NCBI GenBank assembly: GCA_955652715.1
Contig: CATPBS010000205.1
Span: 1 to 5,067, forward strand
Length of the DNA: 5,067 nt
Source of the DNA: an uncultured Candidatus Udaeobacter sp.
Lineage (GTDB): Bacteria > Verrucomicrobiota > Verrucomicrobiia > Chthoniobacterales > UBA10450
Direction of reading: 5' to 3'
Position numbers and translations under genes: made by a program. Under the pieces are notes generated by a model. It did not search any database. It worked only from the letters and a program-made list of their open reading frames with translations, and had not been told where the DNA came from. Each line of letters begins with the position of its first letter. Position 1 is the first letter of the stretch. Shown here in pieces: positions 1-5,067 of this stretch.

Positions 1-521
1 CTGGATTATACGGCCCGCGAAGGATCGCCATCGGCCCTGATGATTCGATTTATGTCGTCGATTCGGGTCGCAATCGAATCGTGAAGTTCAGTCCCGATGG
101 TCAGGTCCTTGCGAGTTGGGGCAGCGAGGGAAGTGGCGATGGACAGTTCAGAGGCCTTAGTTCGGTCGCGGTCGATCCAACAACCAACAAGGTTTATGTC
201 GCCGATCCAATTAACAGCCGCATACAAGTATTTGACTCGGATGGTAAGTTTCTGGCCAAATGGTTAGTGCCCGAATGGGGACAGCCATATGGCTTTGAAG
301 ACTTGGCCATCGATTCACAGAGAGGCCGTCTGTACGCGTCGAGCGCGAATATGAACATCATTCTGGTTTTTGATCTTCAGGGGAACAGGACCGGGACCTT
401 AACGGCGACGCCACCAGACAAACTAAACAGTCCATCGGCGCTCGCGTTGGCAAAAGACAAACTTTTTGTTCTGAACAGCGGTTCTCCGCGAGTATCTTTG
501 ATCTCTTTGCAGAACAGGTAA
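1..521 (+). CDS. NHL-repeat (six-bladed beta-propeller-type) protein, 3' part only
   Basis: The reading frame is open from base 3 to a TAA at 519-521, so 172 codons are visible and the true start lies left of the window. A GTG at 81 is internal and is not the start, because propeller sequence continues upstream of it. Four NHL-like blades can be read. Blade 1 is about residues 2-40 (GPRRIAIGPDDSIYVVDSGR, then a 'NRIVKFSPDGQ' strand). Blade 2 is about 48-87 (SSVAVDPTTNKVYVADPINS). Blade 3 is about 97-132, more degenerate (LAIDSQRGRLYASS). Blade 4 is about 142-170 (PSALALAKDKLFVLNSG). The pattern of a hydrophobic strand, 'D..G.iYV.D', then 'NRI..F...G' is typical of NHL repeats. Such propellers bind proteins, RNA or glycans, and no catalytic residue can be assigned. 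The chain ends right after the last blade, so this is the C-terminus. The GT-C gene starts 38 bp downstream on the same strand, which suggests co-transcription. The missing N-terminal part could be a signal peptide or a membrane glycosyltransferase domain. Confidence 0.85.
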   Translation, partial: GLYGPRRIAIGPDDSIYVVDSGRNRIVKFSPDGQVLASWGSEGSGDGQFRGLSSVAVDPTTNKVYVADPINSRIQVFDSDGKFLAKWLVPEWGQPYGFEDLAIDSQRGRLYASSANMNIILVFDLQGNRTGTLTATPPDKLNSPSALALAKDKLFVLNSGSPRVSLISLQNR

Positions 522-522
522 C

Positions 523-550
523 CGCGCGTGTTGCGCGAAGTGTTACACGC
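523..550 (+). other. small inverted repeats in the NHL / GT-C gap
   Basis: The 38-bp gap holds overlapping, mutually exclusive inverted repeats. CGCGC (523-527) pairs with GCGCG (533-537). GCGTGT (526-531) pairs with ACACGC (545-550). GTGT-T-ACAC (540-548) is a small palindrome by itself. No T-run follows, so this does not look like an intrinsic terminator. It could be an mRNA structure or a protein site between two co-transcribed genes, or chance in GC-rich DNA. Confidence 0.25.
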
Positions 551-559
551 TCGGATTCG

Positions 560-2167
560 ATGGACAAAATGCTTTTAAGGAGAAGCGCCCCGACAGTGGC
601 TCAAAAGAGCCTGCGGATTTTGCTGTGCGTCGCTGCTCTCGTCCTCCTTTTCAGCCTCTATACCTGGGGCATAACACAGAATCCACCAGGTTTCTTCCTC
701 GATGAGTCAGCAACCGCGTACAACGCTTATCTCGTATCCCGAACCGGAACTGGCGAATTCGGGCCGCGGTTTCCTCTACTCTTCCGACAGTATGCAGTTA
801 GTAACCCAACTTATATCAATCCTCTCACGATCTATCTGTTGGCAATTACCTTCCGATTTCTTCCCCCGAGCATTTTGGTGGCGCGGATGTTCGCCGCTTT
901 CTGGATGTTTGCTGCGTGTTTGCTGCTTGGCGTGTTGGCAAAGCGCATTTCAGGCCAGCGTACGATCGGCATAATCGTTGCCGGGACTGCGCTAGTGACG
1001 CCCTGGTTGTTCGAAATCGGCCGATTGGTCTGGGATGCGCATTTTTCTGCTTTCCCAGTTGCCTTGTTCCTGCTTGCCGCCTACCGCATTCAATCCAAGG
1101 AACGGTGGCACTGGCAAGACATTGCGATGGTTGCCGGCAGTCTCGCGGTAGTGACGTATGGTTATTTCAGCGGACGCGCCCTGGCACCATTGTTCGCGTT
1201 AGGATTACTCTTCCTTGCGACCACAAAGCACCGTTTCATTGGCGTAGTCAAGACATGGCTGGCCTACGGCGTCACGTTGGCACCACTCATTCTGTTCAAC
1301 CGGTCACATGCTGGCGTGCTAACAAAGCGGCTCTACGAGGTTTCGTACATCAAGCCTGGCATGCCTTGGAAGGAAATCGCATCTGAGTTTGTCAGGTGCT
1401 ACTTGCAGGATCAGAGTTTGACCCCTTTGCTTATGACGGGAGATGCTCATTGGCATCATCACGTCCAAGGTTCCGGCGGAGCGATACTTTTTGCGACCTT
1501 CATTCTGGCAATGGCTGGTCTCCTGCTGGTCATTGCCCGCCGCTGGCGCGATCCTTGGTGGCGTTTTGTGCTCTATGGACTGGCGGCTTCCATTGTGCCA
1601 GGCGCTATCACGGACTGGCCCTTTCACGAGCTGCGGCTGATGGGCTACGGCGTCTTCCTGCTGGTGCTTACAGTGCCAGCGCTGGAATGGCTGCTTGCCC
1701 CCGATGCTCCGCAGCGCATTCCTCGATGGCAGAGCGAGGAAACAGTCGGGACGGAAAGGAGACCGCCTAAAGGTTACGAGGGCAACGTTTCTCGCCCAAT
1801 TCGACTTAGCGTCCTTGCGTTCTTGCTTACGGCGACGCTTTTACAAGCTATCGATTTCCAAATCACTTTCTGGCGTGAAGGACCGAAGCGCTACTTTGCC
1901 TTCGACGTTCTGTACAAGGCAGCCTATGACGCAGCAGTCGCACGGCCAGAGCGGCCAATCTATCTGGAGAACGGCTTGTGGGGTCCTGCTTATATGGATG
2001 CGTATTGGTATGCTACGGTGGAAGGCAGGCCTACATCTGAGTTTGTTCGCCTTCCCTATGGAGCGAAGCCTCCATCGGGCGGAATCGTTCTCAGCTCAAA
2101 CTCAGACTGCCAGAATTGCGAGGTTATCCAGAAAAGTGGCGTGTATCTGCTTTACAGGGCGAAGTAG
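560..2167 (+). CDS. GT-C membrane glycosyltransferase (GT39 / PMT / ArnT-like)
   Basis: This 535-residue polytopic protein begins with a short basic N-terminus and TM1 at about residues 18-37. The first outer loop carries PPGFFLDES with the acidic pair D48-E49, followed by A-x-A-Y-N-A-Y. That is the position and form of the catalytic Asp/Glu in the first loop of GT-C enzymes, which take sugars from polyprenyl-phosphate carriers on the outer membrane face. About ten further hydrophobic segments follow (roughly 85-103, 107-126, 135-152, 160-175, 187-203, 205-221, 230-246, 308-325, 334-351, 362-380, 414-431). A His-rich loop lies at 297-301 and an H-E-L-R motif at 356-359. Residues 440-535 form a soluble tail, probably extracytoplasmic, with Cys517 and Cys520 near the end. 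The gene ends in tandem TAG TAG. No clear ribosome site precedes ATG 560. AAGGAG at 577-582 lies 13 nt before an in-frame GTG (596), which is too far to be convincing. The family is clear; the sugar and acceptor are unknown. Confidence 0.85.
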   Translation: MDKMLLRRSAPTVAQKSLRILLCVAALVLLFSLYTWGITQNPPGFFLDESATAYNAYLVSRTGTGEFGPRFPLLFRQYAVSNPTYINPLTIYLLAITFRFLPPSILVARMFAAFWMFAACLLLGVLAKRISGQRTIGIIVAGTALVTPWLFEIGRLVWDAHFSAFPVALFLLAAYRIQSKERWHWQDIAMVAGSLAVVTYGYFSGRALAPLFALGLLFLATTKHRFIGVVKTWLAYGVTLAPLILFNRSHAGVLTKRLYEVSYIKPGMPWKEIASEFVRCYLQDQSLTPLLMTGDAHWHHHVQGSGGAILFATFILAMAGLLLVIARRWRDPWWRFVLYGLAASIVPGAITDWPFHELRLMGYGVFLLVLTVPALEWLLAPDAPQRIPRWQSEETVGTERRPPKGYEGNVSRPIRLSVLAFLLTATLLQAIDFQITFWREGPKRYFAFDVLYKAAYDAAVARPERPIYLENGLWGPAYMDAYWYATVEGRPTSEFVRLPYGAKPPSGGIVLSSNSDCQNCEVIQKSGVYLLYRAK

Positions 2168-2286
2168 TAGACAAACGACAAACATCTTTTCGCCAACCAT
2201 TCCCAATTTACTTTTGCGTGCTCGCGCCCTCCAAAGGTCGTCGGGACGTAGAAGGTTCCTTAGCCGTCCGGCAAAGGGAAAAGAGA

Positions 2287-3042
2287 TCAAACCTCTCTTG
2301 TGCACAAGCAAAACAAGAGGTTTTGCAGAAGCAGCCGATTAGCCCGAAACTCGACTTCTTCTAATCCGAGCGCGAGACGGTAGGAAATCGGAGCGAGGAA
2401 CGGCGCGAGTCCATTGAACGTTCCGACGTGATGCACTCTCCATCCGGCGCATTCGCACGCCGTGGACAGTTTCCCTTTCGTGAAATGCGTTACATGTTGC
2501 GCCTCGTCCAGCTTCGCGACCAACGCGAACCTGTCCAAAAGCCATTCAATAAGCGGCCAGGCACTTCGATAATTAGGTGTTGTCAGAAGGAGCTGAGCGC
2601 CTGGATTTGCCACTCTGTAGAACAGCGATAGAACGTCTGCCACTTGGCCCTCATAAAGATGTTCAATAACTTCAATACAATAGATCCTGTCGAATGGCTT
2701 ATCGCCTATGAGATCTTCGAATTGACCTAAGCGAAACTCAAGGTTTGGCGCGTTATAGGTGGTTCTTGCGTAGCTTATCGCCGATGGATTACTATCTGTC
2801 CCTACCACGTCGCCGGCATGGCGAGCCAAAAAATGACTAATCGTTCCCGACCCGCATCCAGCGTCAAGGACACGGTCGTGCTTCCCAGGCATCGCTATCC
2901 GCTCTATCAACCTGAACTTTGCTTCGTGCCAGAAACGTTGAGCTGCACGGTCCGACTTCAAAGCTCGGGCCTGATAATCTCCGCTAATGTGGATCGCGTC
3001 GCCTTCCCGCCGTTCCAGCTGATCTTCGTTTGATAGCTCCAT
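2287..3042 (-). CDS. class I SAM-dependent methyltransferase (UbiG/Methyltransf_11-like)
   Basis: This 251-residue soluble protein starts at ATG 3042-3040 and ends in TGA at 2289-2287. The Rossmann-fold SAM site is clear. Motif I is VLDAGCGSG (58-66), and the acidic residue closing strand beta-2 is in VVGTDSNP (Asp83). LEFRLGQFEDL (101-111) provides the adenine-contacting region. FDRIYCIEVIEHL (117-129) is the motif IV/post-IV block, and LLLTTPNYRS (151-160) is the next strand. The pattern VIEHL...TTPN is common in O-methyltransferases of the UbiG/Coq3 branch and in many methyltransferases of glycan clusters. The C-terminal third, with several His residues (183-187, 204-205), probably forms the substrate lid. 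It lies 40 bp downstream of the GT2 gene on the same strand with no obvious promoter between, so one transcript is likely. A role in methylating a sugar or lipid-linked intermediate is inferred from that position. No good Shine-Dalgarno site precedes the ATG. Confidence 0.9.
   Translation of the reverse strand: MELSNEDQLERREGDAIHISGDYQARALKSDRAAQRFWHEAKFRLIERIAMPGKHDRVLDAGCGSGTISHFLARHAGDVVGTDSNPSAISYARTTYNAPNLEFRLGQFEDLIGDKPFDRIYCIEVIEHLYEGQVADVLSLFYRVANPGAQLLLTTPNYRSAWPLIEWLLDRFALVAKLDEAQHVTHFTKGKLSTACECAGWRVHHVGTFNGLAPFLAPISYRLALGLEEVEFRANRLLLQNLLFCLCTREV
2289..2323. terminator. terminator-like inverted repeat at the convergent gene ends
   Basis: The arms AAACCTCTCTTGT (2289-2301) and ACAAGAGGTTT (2313-2323) form an 11-bp stem with a 2-nt bulge and an 11-nt loop. 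Nearly all of it lies inside the last codons and stop of the minus-strand methyltransferase. Read on the minus strand it is followed by GATCTCTTTT, and on the plus strand by one further T after the TTT of the arm. A bidirectional intrinsic terminator would suit this convergent junction, but the U-tracts are short and the stem is rather AT-rich. The rest of the 119-bp gap (2168-2286) shows no gene. Confidence 0.4.
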
Positions 3043-3082
3043 GTCACTCAGCCAGGCGTTATCAACGTGCGCCCAGCGGCTC

Positions 3083-4195
3083 TTAGACTAACGATTTGCC
3101 GGCCAACGTGGAAGTCGCGTCTGTCCGAGTATTTTCCGGGGCACGCGACAGTCTGTCGTCCCTGTGACTGCTGAGAGTCTGTGCAACGATATAGCGCGGG
3201 CGATATTTAACCTCCTGGTAGATTTGAGCGATATAGGTGCCAATAATACCCAGGCTGATCATCAACACGCCGCCTATCAGCAACTCGAGTATGATGACTG
3301 TGGTAAAGCCAGGGAGGGCTAATCCAGTGAAATACATAACCAGCGCATAGCCTGAAAATAGGATCGCACAGAGAAGGAAGAGCCCTCCCAGGAGGGTGAC
3401 TGCTTGCAGTGGCAGCGAGGAAAACGCCGTAATGGCAACCACAGCTAACCGGAAAAGACCAAAAAATGACCAGCGTGACCGCGTCAATCGTCGCCTTGGT
3501 ACCGAAAAGGTTATCTGCTTTCGACGATATCCAAGCCAGCTAATCATGCCTCGGAAGAAAGTGTTGCGCTCACGCATATCCAGCCATGCGTCAATGACTT
3601 TCCGGTCCAGAAGCTTGAAGTCTGAGGACCCATAGAGGTTATAACCTGAAAGACCGCTCAAGGTCCGATAGAAGAAGCGCGCGCCGATTCGATTGATCAG
3701 CGCCTCGGTCCCTCGCGTTTTCTTTATTCCTTCGACGATGTCCCAATGCTCTTCTCTCCAGACCCGAATCATTTCGGGAATTAGCTCCGGAGGGTGCTGC
3801 AGATCGGAATCTATTACAATGCACGCTTGTCCGTGTGAATAGGCCAATCCGGCGCAGATCGCTGCTTCCTTTCCAAAATTGCGACTAAAGCGCAGCGCTT
3901 TTAGTTCAACTATCTCGTTGGCCATCTTTTCCAAGGCTTGCCACGTGTTATCCGTCGAGCCGTCGTCAATCACGATCATCTCCATCGGCAATCCGGCCTT
4001 CGACGCTTCCGCCGTTATTAGCGACAGGTTCTCAGCGATCTGCTCGCTCTCATTGTGTACGGGGATCACGATCGAAAAAATTACCTCGCTATCCCCACGC
4101 CCGGGAGATTCTGTTGCAATGGGTTGGCCGCAGGCCCTGCAATGCAAGCCGTTTTGGTCAAGGACACGCATAACGCTGGTTAGCGAAACCGCCAC
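3083..4195 (-). CDS. GT2 polyprenyl-phosphate glycosyltransferase (GtrB/ArnC/DPM1-like)
   Basis: The frame gives 370 residues from GTG 4195-4193, ending in TAA. The ATG at 4171-4169 (Met9) is an equally good or better start; neither has a Shine-Dalgarno site. The GT-A domain runs from about 40 to 240. It has FSIVIPVHNES (40-50), VIDDGSTDNTW (75-85) for nucleotide binding, FSRNFGKEAAI (103-113), the metal-binding DSDLQHPPE (129-137), YGSSDFKLLDRKV (188-200), FFRGMISWLGY (213-223) and RSRWSFFGLFRLA (239-251). Two long hydrophobic hairpin segments follow (about 263-288 and 298-325), then the amphipathic QIYQEVKYRPRY, which is characteristic of this family. Such enzymes move a sugar from UDP- or GDP-sugar to undecaprenyl phosphate at the cytoplasmic face. 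Two features are unusual. An N-terminal extension of about 38 residues carries H18-C19-R-A-C22-G. A polar, probably disordered tail of about 28 residues closes the protein. The gene probably leads an operon with the methyltransferase, and the GT-C protein nearby is a plausible user of its product. Confidence 0.93.
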   Translation of the reverse strand: MAVSLTSVMRVLDQNGLHCRACGQPIATESPGRGDSEVIFSIVIPVHNESEQIAENLSLITAEASKAGLPMEMIVIDDGSTDNTWQALEKMANEIVELKALRFSRNFGKEAAICAGLAYSHGQACIVIDSDLQHPPELIPEMIRVWREEHWDIVEGIKKTRGTEALINRIGARFFYRTLSGLSGYNLYGSSDFKLLDRKVIDAWLDMRERNTFFRGMISWLGYRRKQITFSVPRRRLTRSRWSFFGLFRLAVVAITAFSSLPLQAVTLLGGLFLLCAILFSGYALVMYFTGLALPGFTTVIILELLIGGVLMISLGIIGTYIAQIYQEVKYRPRYIVAQTLSSHRDDRLSRAPENTRTDATSTLAGKSLV

Positions 4196-4592
4196 GTAGC
4201 AATGCGCAGGTTGTCCAATTTCTGGTTAGCTGCCGATTTATTCCGCCTATCCACGCGCCGGTCATGCAACTCTTCCCAGCGCGCACCGTTTGTGGGATTC
4301 GCCGTAGAATCATTGAAGGCACCGGAGTAGATCGGCAAGAGCTGGATCCTTGTCCCGCTCGAGCACGACTTGATTGAGAAGTTCCTCGGCGAGGATTTCC
4401 TTTCCTCCGTCGATACCGCGAGAACTTCTGCCAAACGTTCGACAATCACAATGCAAACCTTACCAGAGGCGCAACAGTGCTTCAATTATTTTGCGCCAAC
4501 TCGCACTGACTTTGACTGAGAGTTGTCGCGGTTGCCGTAATGCGGATTCGTGCTTGCGCGGCAGCTTGGAACCGCCTATTAGCTTTACCCTC
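4196..4592. other. divergent intergenic region, no convincing gene
   Basis: These 397 bp separate the minus-strand GT2 gene from the plus-strand Dabb gene and should hold promoters for both directions. Open frames here (minus strand 4180-4485 and 4158-4445; plus strand 4374-4592) give Arg/Ser-rich or low-complexity translations without domains, so I do not call them genes. One minus-strand stretch, 4411 down to the TGA at 4312-4310, reads as a helical, acid/Leu-rich peptide (DGGKEILAEELLNQVVLERD, then 13 more residues). It has no ATG and follows a stop at 4462-4460. It could be a gene remnant or chance. I found no convincing minus-strand promoter. Confidence 0.5.
4512..4541 (+). promoter_or_regulatory. 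possible sigma-70-type promoter for the Dabb gene
   Basis: TTGACT at 4512-4517 matches five of six bases of the -35 consensus. CGTAAT at 4536-4541 matches four of six bases of the -10 consensus, after an 18-nt spacer. Transcription would start near 4548, leaving a leader of about 45 nt before the ATG at 4593. The -10 box is weak at its first two bases, so this is only a candidate. Confidence 0.25.
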
Positions 4593-4910
4593 ATGGTTCA
4601 TCATGTCGTTCTCTACAAATTGAAGGCCGAGGTCACTCCAGCCCGTGTGGAAGAGATGATGATGAACACGCGCATGCAGCTCCTGAAAATTCCGGAGGTC
4701 CTTAGTATCAAATGCGGAAAACGGATCGACCCCGAGGTGCCCTGGCCATTCTTCATCGCCATCGATTTTGAGTCGATGGACAAATATGGAATTTTCCGCG
4801 AAGACTCGATCTTCGTGAAGTTCACTGAAGAAGTCATCAAGCCGAACACCGAGGATTCCCTGGTGCTGGATTTCGAGATGGATCCGGGCAAGGACGTTCG
4901 GTTCTCGTAG
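4593..4910 (+). CDS. Dabb (stress-responsive A/B barrel) domain protein
   Basis: This is a 105-residue cytosolic protein. I place the start at ATG 4593. The frame is open back to 4374, but that upstream translation is Ser/Arg-rich and unlike the family, whereas MVHHVVLYKLKAEVTPARVE is a classic Dabb N-terminus: the first beta-strand 'hHhVly.lk' followed by a helix. The rest fits the dimeric ferredoxin-like fold. There is a helix at about 14-30, IPEVLSIKCGKRI (residues 31-43), the strand PFFIAIDFESMDKYGIF (49-65) and the C-terminal EVIKPNTEDSLVLDFEM. Dabb proteins are about 100 residues long, so this copy is full length. Members range from stress-induced plant proteins to bacterial proteins and a few enzymes such as olivetolic acid cyclase. 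No catalytic role can be assigned here. A link to the flanking glycosyltransferases is not evident; it may simply be a neighbour. No Shine-Dalgarno site precedes the ATG. Confidence 0.88.
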   Translation: MVHHVVLYKLKAEVTPARVEEMMMNTRMQLLKIPEVLSIKCGKRIDPEVPWPFFIAIDFESMDKYGIFREDSIFVKFTEEVIKPNTEDSLVLDFEMDPGKDVRFS

Positions 4911-4929
4911 CGAATAGACGACGATGTGC

Positions 4930-4950
4930 GGCGCGCCGGGCGGACGCGCC
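4930..4950. repeat. GC-rich hairpin, likely dispersed intergenic repeat
   Basis: GGCGCG (4930-4935) and CGCGCC (4945-4950) form a 6-bp stem around a 9-nt loop, CCGGGCGGA, 20 nt after the Dabb stop codon and followed by CTACC. The reverse strand reads GGTAGGGCGCGTCCGCC, a form I associate with a repeat scattered between genes in soil Verrucomicrobia. Only one copy lies in this window, so its repetitive nature is recalled rather than seen. No T-run follows on the plus strand, which argues against a simple intrinsic terminator, though it may still limit read-through. Confidence 0.4.
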
Positions 4951-4994
4951 CTACCATTGCTATTTCTGCAAGCTGCGCGTAATCATCGGTCTCG

Positions 4995-5067
4995 ATGCGG
5001 CTCGGTTATCTTTATTCTCGCTATCCGGTTATTTCGCAGACCTTTTGCGATGCGGAGATGCTCGCGC
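4995..5067 (+). CDS. start of a GT4-type glycosyltransferase, cut by the window end
   Basis: The last 73 bases contain an ATG followed by 23 further open codons running off the window. The visible peptide begins MRLGYLYSRYPVISQTFCDA and continues EMLA. It matches the opening of GT-B-fold family 4 glycosyltransferases of the exopolysaccharide/colanic-acid type: a short first beta-strand (RLGYLYS), then '.YP..SQTF...E..AL', where the S-x-T-F turn precedes the first helix. Such enzymes add a sugar from a nucleotide donor to a growing lipid-linked glycan at the cytoplasmic face. The start lies 84 bp after the Dabb stop, past the GC hairpin. No ribosome site or convincing promoter is visible just upstream. 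The call rests on 24 residues, so the family is likely but specificity is open. Confidence 0.72.
   Translation, partial: MRLGYLYSRYPVISQTFCDAEMLA

Noticed and set aside
577..598. AAGGAG followed by in-frame GTG as the true start of the GT-C gene
   Set aside because: The 13-nt spacing is too long, and the ATG at 560 keeps a normal basic N-terminus before TM1. It remains a minor alternative.
2244..2269. Imperfect hairpin in the convergent gap as terminator of the GT-C gene
   Set aside because: Its 5-bp outer stem, 3x3 internal loop and near-zero hairpin loop are weak, and no T-run follows on either strand.
1695..2342. Plus-strand open frame of 215 codons overlapping the end of the GT-C gene
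   Set aside because: It lies mostly inside the well-supported GT-C gene in another frame. Its translation is Arg/Ser-rich with no domain or TM pattern.
2818..3033. Plus-strand open frame opposite the methyltransferase N-terminus
   Set aside because: It is antisense to the conserved SAM-binding region and has no recognisable content.
4158..4485. Two minus-strand open frames upstream of and overlapping the GT2 start
   Set aside because: Their compositions are basic and low in complexity, no domain is seen, and one runs into the GT2 gene in a different frame.
4374..4592. Longer start for the Dabb gene adding 73 residues
   Set aside because: The extra part is Ser/Arg/Cys-rich and unlike any Dabb protein. 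The family's normal N-terminus begins exactly at ATG 4593.
4957..4985. TTGCTA - 17 nt - TAATCA as a promoter for the GT4 gene
   Set aside because: The -10 box matches only two of six consensus bases.

Overview
The window is a piece of a bacterial chromosome that encodes surface-glycan or glycolipid assembly. It holds four complete genes, two genes cut by the window edges, and short intergenic stretches. I see no phage, transposon, CRISPR array, tRNA or rRNA. The organism is probably a soil-type Verrucomicrobium (Chthoniobacterales/Spartobacteria-like). This rests on the style of the small Dabb-domain protein, a GC-rich hairpin of the 'GGCGGACGCGCCCTACC' type that I associate with such genomes, and the lack of clear Shine-Dalgarno sites. 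It is an inference from memory, not a database match.

Layout from left to right. Positions 1-521 (+) carry the C-terminal part of an NHL-repeat beta-propeller protein. After 38 bp, a polytopic GT-C (GT39/PMT/ArnT-like) membrane glycosyltransferase follows at 560-2167 (+). A 119-bp convergent gap, with a terminator-like inverted repeat at its right edge, separates it from two minus-strand genes. These are a GT2 polyprenyl-phosphate glycosyltransferase of the GtrB/ArnC/DPM1 type (4195 to 3083) and, 40 bp downstream, a class I SAM-dependent methyltransferase (3042 to 2287). A divergent, mostly non-coding stretch of about 400 bp follows (4196-4592). Then come a small Dabb (stress-responsive A/B barrel) protein at 4593-4910 (+), a GC-rich hairpin at 4930-4950, and the first 24 codons of what looks like a GT4-type glycosyltransferase starting at 4995 (+).

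How the genes may work together: GtrB/ArnC-type GT2 enzymes load a sugar from a nucleotide donor onto undecaprenyl phosphate at the inner face of the membrane. GT-C enzymes use such lipid-linked sugars on the outer face. The methyltransferase, probably co-transcribed with the GT2, could modify the sugar or lipid. The NHL propeller may be an extracytoplasmic binding or scaffold module linked to the membrane glycosyltransferases. No flippase is visible in the window. Substrate and product cannot be read from the sequence.

Nothing here is clearly a previously undescribed system. The points most worth a second look are the NHL/GT-C pairing, the CxxC-bearing N-terminal extension on the GT2, a paired-cysteine tail on the GT-C enzyme, the inverted repeat built into the last codons of the methyltransferase, and a protein-like fragment in the divergent gap.
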